From an uncultured bacterium (GTDB lineage: Bacteria > Chlamydiota > Chlamydiia > Chlamydiales > VFKH01), in NCBI GenBank assembly GCA_903839985.1, contig CAIMEJ010000068.1:1-36384 (forward strand): a DNA stretch of 36,384 nt. Reading direction: 5' to 3'. This document shows, one piece after another, positions 14,279 to 22,646 of this stretch. Every line of letters starts with the position of its first letter. The stretch's first letter is position 1. Position numbers and translations under genes: made by a program. The notes below the pieces were generated by a model. The model was not told where the DNA came from and did not search any database. It saw nothing but the letters and a program-made list of their open reading frames with translations.

Positions 14279-15103
14279 TTAGATTTTGAGTGTAACCTTG
14301 TCTAAAGAGCGTTGAAAAAAAAGCTCTCCCGTTTCTTTAAACTTGAGGACGTCATCTGAGACAAAAAAAGCACAAGAGCCCTTTTCGGGTCCACTATTTA
14401 ATTGATCAAGGGCCCGGAGTTTTTGTTGGACAGCTAAGGCTGTGCTGTAAGCTGGGTCTATCAGAATAATATCCTCTCCGAGGATTTCTTGGAAAAGGGG
14501 CTGAAGCAGTGGATAGTGGGTGCAGCCGAGGATAACAGTGTCTGGGCTATTTTTCATTAAAGGGGCTGTATATTCTTCGATCAGAAGGCGTGTGGCTGCG
14601 TGCGTGAAGAGCTGCTCTTCGACGACATGCACTAGGAGGGGGCAGGCGGCAGCAAAGATTTTGGCCTCCGGTAAGGCCGCTTTTAGCCGTTCTTGGTAGG
14701 CTCCTGAGGATATAGTCCCCTTTGTTCCTAAGACGGCTATAGACCCACTTCGTGTGCTTTCTACAGCATGCCTTACTCCTGGTTCGATAACTCCTATAAG
14801 AGGAACATCTACGTAGGAATGTAAATCAGTGGCCAAGGCGCAGGCTGTGTTACAAGCAACAACGAGGATCTTAATATTCTGATCTTGTAAAAACCGGGCA
14901 TTTTCACGCGCATATTTTTTAATAGTTTCTGGGCTTTTGTTTCCATAAGGCACGCGCGCTGTGTCCCCAAAATAGCAGATGTTTTCATAAGGCAGTGCTG
15001 CATGAATCTGGCGCATAACAGTGAGGCCGCCAACACCGGAATCAAAAATGCCAATAGCCTTTTTATTCGAGGCGCAGTTCTTGGCCGATAGAGATGCGAT
15101 CAT
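14279..15103 (-). CDS. murI: Glutamate racemase
   Basis: This 274-residue cytosolic enzyme makes D-glutamate for peptidoglycan from L-glutamate. Signature segments are KAIGIFDSGVGGLTVMRQI (catalytic-region Asp), CYFGDTARVPYGNKS, VVACNTACALATDL (first catalytic Cys) and ILGCTHYPLLQPLF (second catalytic Cys). Length agrees with MurI. The start at 15103 overlaps the LysM gene by 41 bases; no closer ATG, GTG or TTG exists before the homology. Chlamydiaceae lack a recognised murI and are reported to use DapF for D-glutamate, so its presence fits an environmental chlamydia. Co-transcription with tol-pal would tie precursor supply to envelope constriction. Confidence 0.95.
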   Translation of the reverse strand: MIASLSAKNCASNKKAIGIFDSGVGGLTVMRQIHAALPYENICYFGDTARVPYGNKSPETIKKYARENARFLQDQNIKILVVACNTACALATDLHSYVDVPLIGVIEPGVRHAVESTRSGSIAVLGTKGTISSGAYQERLKAALPEAKIFAAACPLLVHVVEEQLFTHAATRLLIEEYTAPLMKNSPDTVILGCTHYPLLQPLFQEILGEDIILIDPAYSTALAVQQKLRALDQLNSGPEKGSCAFFVSDDVLKFKETGELFFQRSLDKVTLKI

Positions 15104-15671
15104 GTGTTAACTCGTTGAGCTTTTTTAAGACATCTACGGAAAGGCCGTGGGATTTAGCAATTTTATCTAAAGTATCACCGGCTTTTACTCTATAAGAAGA
15201 GCCTGAAGCTTTAGTTGGGCCTTGCAGGGCTCCCACAAGGGATTCTACTGCTTTTTTAAGATCACGAATCTGTGCCTTCATAAGGCTTTGGTCTTGTTCT
15301 ACATGATCACTTAATTTATTGATAACAAGGGAGGTGTCGTTGAGGTGTTTTTTGAGTTGCTTGAAGTCATCTATAACGGCTTCTTGCCCTTTTTCAAGAG
15401 CATTCAGGCGTGTTTGCAGCTGATCACTTTTATTGCTAGATAGATTCCCTTGGGCCTGCTGAAAGCGAGCGAGCTCTTTTTTAAGCTGTGTTAATTCACT
15501 ATTTTGCGCTTCTATACGGTCATCAAGAAGTTCTCTTTCGACTTTAAGGTGACGCATATGTTCTCTAATATCAAGAACATCGGATTGGATATGGTCAATT
15601 ACACGGCTACGATCCTGAGCAAAAAGAGAGGAGGCAGCTAGCATAAAACATAGAAAGCCTCCTCTTAACAT
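15063..15671 (-). CDS. Secreted coiled-coil LysM protein of the Tol-Pal operon
   Basis: This 202-residue protein has a signal peptide (MLRGGFLCFMLAASSLFAQ, cleavage near 19). A long coiled coil runs from about 25 to 145, and a C-terminal LysM domain from about 158 to 202 (YRVKAGDTLDKIAKSHGLSV then LKKLNELTHDRISIGQELRL). LysM binds peptidoglycan glycans, so this is a periplasmic wall-binding protein. Its place after pal matches that of CpoB/YbgF in other Tol-Pal operons, which also begins with a coiled coil; here LysM replaces the TPR part. A LysM protein at the same place is known from Chlamydia, as far as I recall. It overlaps murI by 41 bases. Confidence 0.88.
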   Translation of the reverse strand: MLRGGFLCFMLAASSLFAQDRSRVIDHIQSDVLDIREHMRHLKVERELLDDRIEAQNSELTQLKKELARFQQAQGNLSSNKSDQLQTRLNALEKGQEAVIDDFKQLKKHLNDTSLVINKLSDHVEQDQSLMKAQIRDLKKAVESLVGALQGPTKASGSSYRVKAGDTLDKIAKSHGLSVDVLKKLNELTHDRISIGQELRLE

Positions 15672-15680
15672 ACTCGTCCT

Positions 15681-16370
15681 TTAGGCACTAGCCGGATAGA
15701 TTTTAAATTCTACGCGGCGATTTATTTTCAAAGATTCTGGATCTCCATTCGGGCTCATTAGGCGTTCTTTGCCATAGGAGATGGTAAAGATTTTCTCTGG
15801 ATTTACGCCCTCATCGATGAGGAAGTTGCGTACAGCATTGGCCCGTTTAGCACCAAGAGCTAAGTTATAGGCAGCTGTGCCTCTTTGATCGCAATGACCC
15901 TCTACGAAGACAGCCATTTGAGGATGGCTTTTCATATAAGAGGCTACGCCTTGAAGGGTTTTGCGTACTTCTGGAGTAGAAACAGAGTAGTTGTCTGTTT
16001 CAAAATAAAGGTTTTTAAAGACAGCAGCTGTAGCGCCTGAAGGAGTGCTAAAACCGTCAACACCTGGTAGATTACTTCCGGCTTCACCTGGAGATTTAGA
16101 TGGTTGAGGATGTTTAGTGTCTAGTTTTAATTGCTGAGCTAAGTCCTCATCACTTAAAGGGATAAAGTCTCCATCAGAGGGGCCTCTAAAATCACGAGGG
16201 TCCTTTATTTGACGGGATGTAGAGCGGCTGCCTGTCAGCGTTTTAAAACAGTTTCCCATTTGTCTGCTAGCTGTTTTGGAGTCTTCCCAAACATCATTTG
16301 CAGAACGCTTACAGCTAGAAAGAACTGTACAGCATAAAAATAATATACAAAGTAACGGCAACTTTTTCAT
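15681..16370 (-). CDS. pal: Peptidoglycan-associated lipoprotein Pal
   Basis: This is a 229-residue lipoprotein. The signal peptide ends in the lipobox LSSC with C20 as the lipidated residue. A low-complexity linker (about 50-110) leads to a C-terminal OmpA-like domain (about 120-229). There YFETDNYSVSTPE, EGHCDQRGTAAYNLALGAKR (the Asp and Arg that bind diaminopimelate) and NRRVEFKIYP are visible. Pal sits in the outer membrane and binds peptidoglycan and TolB. The linker is longer than in E. coli Pal (173 residues in total). It follows tolB by about 48 bases and is nine bases before the LysM gene. Confidence 0.95.
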   Translation of the reverse strand: MKKLPLLCILFLCCTVLSSCKRSANDVWEDSKTASRQMGNCFKTLTGSRSTSRQIKDPRDFRGPSDGDFIPLSDEDLAQQLKLDTKHPQPSKSPGEAGSNLPGVDGFSTPSGATAAVFKNLYFETDNYSVSTPEVRKTLQGVASYMKSHPQMAVFVEGHCDQRGTAAYNLALGAKRANAVRNFLIDEGVNPEKIFTISYGKERLMSPNGDPESLKINRRVEFKIYPASA

Positions 16371-16418
16371 GATTTATCCACCTGTGGTCTTCAGATAAGA
16401 GGTATAGTAGAAGAACAG

Positions 16419-17714
16419 TTATTTTACAAGTGGTTCCGCAGAAGGAAAGCGTTTATCTGTATTCCCTTCTGTTATCAGCACTGTTTCTTTTTGTTTTAAA
16501 TTAACAACTGCTAACTGTGCTTTGCCCCCACCTTGATCAGCATTAAAGACAATATGGAAGCTATCAGCTGCAAAACAGGGATTTTCCTTGTTGCTTTTGT
16601 CTGTTGTAATTTGTTCTTCCGTTTGGCTGTCCACATCGTATACAAAAATCTGCCGAGTACCAGATATAAGACCAGCATAGGCTATTTTATGCCCGTCAGG
16701 AGACCAGGAAGGGCTTGTGCTCTCTCTGCAAGCTTTGCTGATAAGACGCGGCTTCATCTCTTTTAAGAGAACATAAGGGGAGGGTACTTCCATCGTGTAT
16801 ACACGAGTGCTTCCATCTTTGTTGGAAACAAAAGCTATTTGACGTCCATCAGGAGAAAAAGAGGGGGATCCTTGTGTCCCTTTAGGAGAAGCGAAGATCT
16901 GCCGTGGTTTACCAACACCTACATCATCATCATAAGGGACAACAAAAAGGTCTGGATTACCCATAGCATCACAAATAAAGGCGATGTCTACTTTGTTGCG
17001 GGTAATGGCTGGCATGAACTGATTGCCTCGGAGGGAGAGGAGTTGATGAGAAGTTCCATCTTGCAGGGATCCTACATAGATTTTAGGCTGACCGAGTTTG
17101 TAAGATGCAAAAAGAAAAGAACCAGGCCTAAAACCTTTTTTAGCAGGAATGTAGCATGGAGTGACAATGTAGCGTCTTTCATGGGTAATTTGACGAGGAT
17201 TTTGTCCGTCAAAGTCACACTGCCAAACATCTGAAAGATACTCACTTTTAAAAGTGGGGTCTTGGTTTTTTTCACGAACGGTGTAAAGAATTGTCGTGGA
17301 GGCTACACCCTCTTTGCCGTAGATGCTCTTAAAAAGTGTATCAGCTAGTTGATGCAGGAGGCGTCGATCCTGGCTTATTTTACCAGTTAACGTGATGCTA
17401 TCGAATTTTTTTGCCTTATGCGTATGGACGAAGTAGAGGGTTGGTTGAAGTGTTTTGCTTTGAGCTGTCCATTTTACAATATATAGAGCTTTTTCACTAG
17501 AGCGTACAGCTACAGTCATTCCATTATGATTGAGATCATAGGAGAGCACCTTTAAAAGTTCTTCAGCATACTTTTGATCGAAAGATAAACCTTCAATAGG
17601 TGTTACATAAATAGGATCGAGAGGAGTCTCTGTATCTAAAGATACAGAAAAGGCATCGCTTGCACTTAAAAATACACGCAAAACAAGAAGAAGTAGAAAA
17701 ATTATTTGTTGCAT
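16419..17714 (-). CDS. tolB: Tol-Pal system protein TolB
   Basis: This 431-residue periplasmic protein has a signal peptide (about 1-20, QQIIFLLLLVLRVFLSASDA). It comprises an N-terminal alpha/beta domain (about 25-165) and a C-terminal beta-propeller. Propeller blades show as repeated S-PDG-I-F units: GSPSFSPDGRQIAFVSNKDG (about 285-304) and TSPSWSPDGHKIAYAGLISG (about 328-347), with weaker blades on either side. TolB links Pal to TolA during outer-membrane invagination. It overlaps the end of the TolA-like gene by 13 bases, so they are probably translated together. Length matches E. coli TolB (430). Confidence 0.94.
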   Translation of the reverse strand: MQQIIFLLLLVLRVFLSASDAFSVSLDTETPLDPIYVTPIEGLSFDQKYAEELLKVLSYDLNHNGMTVAVRSSEKALYIVKWTAQSKTLQPTLYFVHTHKAKKFDSITLTGKISQDRRLLHQLADTLFKSIYGKEGVASTTILYTVREKNQDPTFKSEYLSDVWQCDFDGQNPRQITHERRYIVTPCYIPAKKGFRPGSFLFASYKLGQPKIYVGSLQDGTSHQLLSLRGNQFMPAITRNKVDIAFICDAMGNPDLFVVPYDDDVGVGKPRQIFASPKGTQGSPSFSPDGRQIAFVSNKDGSTRVYTMEVPSPYVLLKEMKPRLISKACRESTSPSWSPDGHKIAYAGLISGTRQIFVYDVDSQTEEQITTDKSNKENPCFAADSFHIVFNADQGGGKAQLAVVNLKQKETVLITEGNTDKRFPSAEPLVK

Positions 17715-18784
17715 AGGGTTATAGTAAAGGTGTGATCCTTTTCTCCTTTAAAAAGCTCTTTAAAAGCGGGAAAGCGCAAGTGAGGAACCTTTTCGCTCAC
17801 ATAGTGGCTATTTTTTGCACTCTCAGCTCGCTTGATCTTAACAGTTTTTACTTTTCCGTCACTATGAAGTGTCAAAAGAAGGATAACATCCCCCTGTTCC
17901 GGTAATACTAAACTGTATTGTAGAGCAGTAGAGATGTCATCTTGATAGTTTTTTTCTGAAAGAGCGATACGGTCTTGTGTGTTAAAACTCTCGCTTTTAA
18001 GGGACTCTATATTCCCTGCTCGAATAGCGCCCTTAACAGCTGTTTCTGTGGAATCCTTTAAAGAATGTAGAATATTTAAAGCGGCACTAGCTGCTTCTTG
18101 CATAGCGGAACTGGTAGAAGGAGCGGAGTTTTTTTTCTTTGGGGGAGCATCTTTTGCAGCCTTGGATGAGGAGGAGCTCTTGTTGACAGAGTTCTTATTA
18201 ACGGGCTTGTCTTTCAAAGCTTTTGTTTTTTTCTTCTCAACCGCCTTATCAGCAGCCTGGTCTGTTTTAACTTTTGCTTTCTTGGCAGGCTCTTTTTGAG
18301 CAGATTTCTTCTTAACCAATTCTGATTTAGGCGCTTGAATTGCGTCAGCCTCTGCTTTAACAGCCTCTGACTTAGAAGCTTCTGGTTTAATCGGCTCTCC
18401 TTTGGAGGTATCTAGCTTAGGAGGTTCTGATTTAATAGGCTCTGGCTTAGGAGGCTCTGCTTTGGCTGCTTCTGGTTTAGGAGCTTCTTCTTTAAATGGT
18501 TCCTCCTGAGCCGGCTTATTTTTAACAGAATCAGCTGTAAAGGGCTCTTTTGCAATCTCTATTTCTACAGGAAGCTCGTCGTTCGAGAGTTCTGCAGAAG
18601 AGGGGGGCTTAATACTTGGGTTCTTTACGGCTTGCTTGGGTCTTAGTTGAATAGTCTGAACTCTGACGGGCTGTTTAATCTTGGCGATCACAGGCTTTTG
18701 TTGCAGGAAGAGGAAGCCTATCAGAAGAGAGTGAAAAAGAAGCGGAAGTCCAAGAGATTTCCATCGAAATTGATAAGGGTTCAT
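17702..18784 (-). CDS. tolA: TolA/TonB-like energy-coupling protein
   Basis: This 360-residue protein has a short cytosolic N-terminus, one membrane span (about 12-28, LGLPLLFHSLLIGFLFL) and a long Lys/Pro/Glu/Ala-rich periplasmic arm (about 70-230). The C-terminal TonB/TolA-like domain spans about 262-360 (DVILLLTLHSDGKVKTVKIK, then HLRFPAFKELF). The arm is made of short degenerate repeats of the type KPEPIKSEPPK. Such proteins pass proton-motive force from TolQR to TolB-Pal. It overlaps tolR by four bases and tolB by 13. Sequence identity to E. coli TolA is probably low; the assignment rests on architecture and operon position. Confidence 0.88.
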   Translation of the reverse strand: MNPYQFRWKSLGLPLLFHSLLIGFLFLQQKPVIAKIKQPVRVQTIQLRPKQAVKNPSIKPPSSAELSNDELPVEIEIAKEPFTADSVKNKPAQEEPFKEEAPKPEAAKAEPPKPEPIKSEPPKLDTSKGEPIKPEASKSEAVKAEADAIQAPKSELVKKKSAQKEPAKKAKVKTDQAADKAVEKKKTKALKDKPVNKNSVNKSSSSSKAAKDAPPKKKNSAPSTSSAMQEAASAALNILHSLKDSTETAVKGAIRAGNIESLKSESFNTQDRIALSEKNYQDDISTALQYSLVLPEQGDVILLLTLHSDGKVKTVKIKRAESAKNSHYVSEKVPHLRFPAFKELFKGEKDHTFTITLCNK

Positions 18785-19194
18785 GGGGCTAATACAATAT
18801 TAAGTTCCTTGAAGCCGGCCTCTTCAGCCATATTTTTTACTACTTGGTAAGTGCCAAAAAAAGCTTTTTTATCATGGAGCAAGAGAGGAGCTATTTGAGG
18901 ATTCTTTTTTCTAGCTTCGGTTAAGCGGCCTTTGAGCTGATCTAAAGAGACTTTTTGCTTGTTATACCAAATTGTATTGTCTTTGCGCACATGAATAGTA
19001 AGAGGATTCTTTTCAAGTGTGGCACTCGATATTTCAACACTTTGTGAAGAAGAAGGCGCAAGCTCGATATTATCCATTTCTAGAATAGGAGCTACTAGAA
19101 TGAACATAATGAGCATCACAAATACAACGTCAATAAGAGGTGTTAAGTTGATAGGGGCTTCAGAAGGCTCTGAGGAGGTGTCACGAGGCCTCAT
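18781..19194 (-). CDS. tolR: Biopolymer transport protein ExbD/TolR
   Basis: This is a 137-residue inner-membrane protein. The cytosolic N-terminus is followed by one span (about 20-40, NLTPLIDVVFVMLIMFILVA) with the invariant proton-pathway Asp D22, then a periplasmic ExbD/TolR domain (from ~45). With TolQ it forms the ion-driven motor that energises TolA. It overlaps tolQ and the tolA-like gene by four bases each. Family members run 130-150 residues. Confidence 0.94.
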   Translation of the reverse strand: MRPRDTSSEPSEAPINLTPLIDVVFVMLIMFILVAPILEMDNIELAPSSSQSVEISSATLEKNPLTIHVRKDNTIWYNKQKVSLDQLKGRLTEARKKNPQIAPLLLHDKKAFFGTYQVVKNMAEEAGFKELNIVLAP

Positions 19195-19889
19195 GTGATC
19201 TCCACTTTTCTGTAATGAACTTCTACAGTAGCCACAGCTTTGCTTGCAAAGTCTTGCATATCCATTTGTAATTCACGGCTGCTGTTTTTAAGATAGTTAT
19301 AAGCAATCAGTGCGGGTATAGCAACTAGCAAGCCCAAAATAGTTGTTCCAAGAGCCATAGCAAGACCACTTAATATAGCCTCACTTGTCTGACCAGAGTC
19401 TCTTGTGCTCATAGCTGCAAAAGTCGTTAAAATCCCCCAAACAGTACCTAAAAGACCTAGAAAGGGGCCTAAAGTAACTACAGTCGACAAGATATAGAGG
19501 TAGCTTTCCAGGCTTTTAGAGTGGTGACCTATCGTGCTTGAAAGCGAGGAGTGAATCAGGTCGATGTCGGAAGTAGAGAGAATCACAGGCTTTTCCTCTT
19601 CAAAACCTGTCTGATTTTTGCGCAATAAAAGAAGTGTTTGGTCTTTTAAGTGCTGATAAATCTCACTAAAAGGATGACGTTCAGTTTTAATATCGAGAGA
19701 AAGTGGCTGTGTTTTAATAGCATCGAATTGCTTCATCAAATCACGGCCTTTACGCTTAATAAGACGAAAAGCTAGCCCTTTTTGAATTAAAATAGTCCAG
19801 CTTACCATCGAAAGAAGAAGGAGTGCTAGAAAGATCATTTTTCCAATAAAATCGGATTCAGTATAGGCTACGATAAGGGGGTTAGACAT
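19191..19889 (-). CDS. tolQ: MotA/TolQ/ExbB proton channel protein TolQ
   Basis: This is a 232-residue inner-membrane protein with three spans (about 15-35, 132-155 and 175-198). The MotA/TolQ/ExbB signature is seen in TVVTLGPFLGLLGTVWGILT and in ILSGLAMALGTTILGLLVAI. It forms the stator with TolR. The start ATG at 19889 has AGGAG eight bases upstream on the minus strand. It is the first gene of an eight-gene run (tolQ, tolR, tolA, tolB, pal, LysM, murI, methyltransferase) and diverges from dsbD over 68 bases. Confidence 0.93.
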   Translation of the reverse strand: MSNPLIVAYTESDFIGKMIFLALLLLSMVSWTILIQKGLAFRLIKRKGRDLMKQFDAIKTQPLSLDIKTERHPFSEIYQHLKDQTLLLLRKNQTGFEEEKPVILSTSDIDLIHSSLSSTIGHHSKSLESYLYILSTVVTLGPFLGLLGTVWGILTTFAAMSTRDSGQTSEAILSGLAMALGTTILGLLVAIPALIAYNYLKNSSRELQMDMQDFASKAVATVEVHYRKVEIT

Positions 19890-19914
19890 GAAAAAGACTC
19901 CTGCAAATAATTGC

Positions 19915-19957
19915 TTAACATCAAACTACTTAGTATGGTATAATTAATACAGGATTT
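19915..19957 (+). promoter_or_regulatory. Sigma-70-type promoter of the dsbD operon
   Basis: TTAACA at 19915-19920 (one mismatch to TTGACA), an 18-base spacer and TATAAT at 19939-19944 preceded by TGG form an extended -10 promoter close to consensus. The predicted start site is near 19951, only about seven bases before the ATG at 19958, so the dsbD mRNA would have a very short leader. AGGA at 19950-19953 may or may not be in the transcript. The tolQ promoter must lie in the same 68 bases on the other strand. Confidence 0.6.
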
Positions 19958-21919
19958 ATGCGTATTTTACTACTCTTTGCTCTCTTATTCATCGCTCCTC
20001 TTGCGGCTGAGCTAGGACCAACAGATCCCGTTACAACAGAACTTCTTACATCCCACCAAGAAATGGGTGCAGGTGACAGCTTAGATGTTGCTATCCAATT
20101 TCACCTTCAAGAAGGATGGCATACTTATTGGAAAAACCCGGGCGATGCAGGGGCTCCTATCTCTATTAAATGGGATCTGCCGCCCGGATTTACCGTTTCC
20201 CCTATAGAATGGCCTGCACCTACAGCATTTCAAGAAAACGGCATGACTATCTATGGCTACGATAAAGATTTTGCTCTGCTAGCGAAAATTACGATTCCTG
20301 CTTCTTTTGATAAAGAATCTTTTACGCTTAAGGCAACAGCCTCCTGGGTTGCTTGCGGTGATTTTTGCATGCCCGGAAAAAAAGTTTTTGAGAAGACGAT
20401 AGCTATGGGTGGGTCCCAGTTTAATGAAGAGGCCAAAGGGTTTATTCAAGCAACGAAGAATTTATTACCGCAAAAAATCGAAGCGCTTTCCTTAGAAGAG
20501 GGGCAAATTGTTTTTGAGGCACCTCCTGGAACTATTAAAGCACAATTTTTTCCAGATTCCCTGGATGAAGTCAAGGCAGCTGTAAAAGTAACCGATGATA
20601 AACGCATTATTTTAAGTGGATTAGATGGAACTCTCAAGGGTGTTTTACAAATAGATACAGCAGAGGGAAGCACCTCTTATGATGTTAATCATACTCCAGA
20701 AACGGCAAATGGCAGTTTTTTATTCATACTCCTAGCAGCTTTTGGTGGGGGTCTGATCTTAAACTTGATGCCCTGTGTCTTTCCTGTTCTTTCCCTCAAA
20801 GTACTAAGTGTTATTGAGGCTGCGGGCCAAAATGGCTATAAGCGTTTAGGGCTTGCTTCTTCTTATGGTGCGGGCGTGCTCTTCTCTTTTCTGGCCATTA
20901 GTAGCGCGCTGCTTTTACTTAGAGCTACAGGATCTCAAATTGGCTGGGGCTTTCAGCTGCAAGAACCTCTTTTTGTAGCATTTCTATGTGGCCTCTTTTT
21001 TCTGATGGGACTCAATTTATTTGGTCTTTTTGAAATGGGAACAAGCCTAACATCCCTCGAAAATAACAATAAGAAAGAGGGCATGCTCGGCTCTTTTTTC
21101 AGCGGCGTGCTAGCAACCATTGTTGCAACGCCTTGTACAGGCCCTCTGCTCGGATCTACTTTGGGTTTAACCCTTACACTGCCTCCTTCTAAATCCCTCA
21201 TGATTTTCGCCGCTATGGGTATAGGTCTGGCTCTTCCTTTTATGGTTTTAATGCTGGTTCCTCCTCTAGCACGTCTTTTACCAAGGCCTGGTGCTTGGAT
21301 GCTACGTTTAAAACAGGCTATGGGCTTTTTAATGATGGCAGCCGTTCTCTGGCTTATATGGGTTTTTGAAGCGGAAACACATTTTAGTGCTGTGCTTGGT
21401 CTTTTAGCCGGACTCCTTATCTTAGCAATTGCTGCTTGGATATGGGGAACTTGGGGTGATCTCTCTCGTCGTAAAGGCGTGCGTATCGTAGCTCTTAGTC
21501 TTTCTCTTCTTTTGATTGGTACGGCAAGTGTAGCTGTTGTGGATGCAGAGACTTCAGAAGAGGCCTCAAAAGCCGTTATTGAAACAGGTAATTGGCAGAC
21601 ATTTACCCCGGAGCTCTTTGAAAGGCTTATTGCTGAAAAGAAACCCGTTTTTGTGGATTTTACAGCTAAATGGTGCCTCATTTGCCAAGCCAATAAAGCT
21701 GTTTTACATAGCAATGAAGTAGAGCAAGCTTTTCTCGATAAAGATGTTGTTCGCTTAAAAGCGGATTGGACAAAAGGAGACCCAGAAATTACAGCTTACC
21801 TGCAAAAATTTCAACGCAGTGGAGTTCCTCTTTACGTCTATTATGATGCAGAGGGCAGTGAGCCTGCTGTTCTGCCAGAAACCTTAACACCCTCACTTGT
21901 TCTTAATGCATTACATTGA
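19958..21919 (+). CDS. dsbD: Thiol:disulfide interchange protein DsbD
   Basis: This 653-residue inner-membrane electron carrier moves reducing power from cytosolic thioredoxin to periplasmic disulfide proteins. After a signal peptide (1-17) comes the N-terminal periplasmic domain (about 20-240; EGWHTYWKNPGDAGAPI and the Cys pair C133/C137). Then come eight spans (about 245-520) with C273 in LMPCVFPVLS and C393 in ATPCTGPLLG. Last is a C-terminal thioredoxin-like domain (about 550-653) with C573-L-I-C576. All redox cysteine pairs are present. It is the first gene of a plus-strand run reaching rho and overlaps tatD by 14 bases. Chlamydia is known to have a dsbD gene at this position, next to tol genes, as far as I recall. 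Confidence 0.94.
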   Translation: MRILLLFALLFIAPLAAELGPTDPVTTELLTSHQEMGAGDSLDVAIQFHLQEGWHTYWKNPGDAGAPISIKWDLPPGFTVSPIEWPAPTAFQENGMTIYGYDKDFALLAKITIPASFDKESFTLKATASWVACGDFCMPGKKVFEKTIAMGGSQFNEEAKGFIQATKNLLPQKIEALSLEEGQIVFEAPPGTIKAQFFPDSLDEVKAAVKVTDDKRIILSGLDGTLKGVLQIDTAEGSTSYDVNHTPETANGSFLFILLAAFGGGLILNLMPCVFPVLSLKVLSVIEAAGQNGYKRLGLASSYGAGVLFSFLAISSALLLLRATGSQIGWGFQLQEPLFVAFLCGLFFLMGLNLFGLFEMGTSLTSLENNNKKEGMLGSFFSGVLATIVATPCTGPLLGSTLGLTLTLPPSKSLMIFAAMGIGLALPFMVLMLVPPLARLLPRPGAWMLRLKQAMGFLMMAAVLWLIWVFEAETHFSAVLGLLAGLLILAIAAWIWGTWGDLSRRKGVRIVALSLSLLLIGTASVAVVDAETSEEASKAVIETGNWQTFTPELFERLIAEKKPVFVDFTAKWCLICQANKAVLHSNEVEQAFLDKDVVRLKADWTKGDPEITAYLQKFQRSGVPLYVYYDAEGSEPAVLPETLTPSLVLNALH

Positions 21920-22646
21920 TTCCCATGCGCACCTCACAGGCGAGGGTTATAGTGATGTAGATATTGCGCGCATGATGAAAAGCGCCCAAGAGTCAGGTGT
22001 CGATGCTGTTATTAATATTTGTACAAATAAAATTTGTTTAGAGAGAGCCTTCTCTTTGCCCTTGCCCCATAATGTCGCAGCACTTACCCCCCATGATGCT
22101 CATTTAGAGGGGGAAGAGTTTTTTTCTTTTATTGAAAAGCATGTAGATCAGTTAGTGGCAATCGGAGAGACGGGCCTAGATCTTGTTAATAGCCAGGCTC
22201 CTCTCCACAGTCAGATTAGTTGGTTTAAGAGACATATTAGATTAGCTGTAAAATACCAAAAGCCCTTAGTCATTCATTGTAGAGGAGCTTTTAAAGAGTT
22301 TTTCGAAGTCTTAGATGAGGAGCGCTACCAAGGGCCTCTCCTAGTTCATTGCTTTACAGGGACAAGAGAAGAGGCTCTAGAAGTTATTAAAAGAGGTTTT
22401 TTTATCTCTTTTAGTGGAATTTTAACGTTTAAAAAAAGTGAAGAGCTCAGAGAAGTAGCTAAAATTGTGCCTTTAGAACGTATTCTTATCGAAACAGATG
22501 CCCCTTGGCTAGCACCTCAATCAAAAAGAGGGCAGATTAATGAGCCGGGAAACGTTATAGAAGTAGCAGAAGCCCTTCGAAATATTAAACAGACCCCTGT
22601 CTCCTCTCAAATCTATACTAATACGCGGAGCTTCTTTGACTTATGA
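21906..22646 (+). CDS. tatD: TatD-family metal-dependent DNase/hydrolase
   Basis: This 246-residue protein starts at ATG 21906, giving MHYIDSHAHLTGEG, the normal TatD opening; an in-frame TTG at 21897 is less likely. Metal-binding motifs appear in order: DSHAHL (5-10), AIGETGLDL (about 86-94), LVIHCRGAF (about 120-128), LLVHCFTG (about 143-150) and IETDAPWLAP (about 198-207). TatD enzymes have 3'-5' exonuclease or endonuclease activity on DNA and RNA. It overlaps dsbD by 14 bases and the next gene by ATGA. Confidence 0.93.
   Translation: MHYIDSHAHLTGEGYSDVDIARMMKSAQESGVDAVINICTNKICLERAFSLPLPHNVAALTPHDAHLEGEEFFSFIEKHVDQLVAIGETGLDLVNSQAPLHSQISWFKRHIRLAVKYQKPLVIHCRGAFKEFFEVLDEERYQGPLLVHCFTGTREEALEVIKRGFFISFSGILTFKKSEELREVAKIVPLERILIETDAPWLAPQSKRGQINEPGNVIEVAEALRNIKQTPVSSQIYTNTRSFFDL

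Noticed and set aside
16839-17234. 131-codon plus-strand frame opposite tolB
   Set aside because: Lies wholly antisense to conserved tolB beta-propeller sequence and has no ribosome binding site or family features.
18250-18600. TolA-like Lys/Pro/Glu repeats as a CRISPR-like or mobile repeat
   Set aside because: The repeats are degenerate, in frame and encode the typical periplasmic arm of TolA/TonB proteins.
20953-21714. 253-codon open frame on the minus strand opposite dsbD
   Set aside because: Its translation is a Lys/Arg/Pro-rich mixture with no motif, entirely opposite the well-supported dsbD gene; it is a shadow frame.
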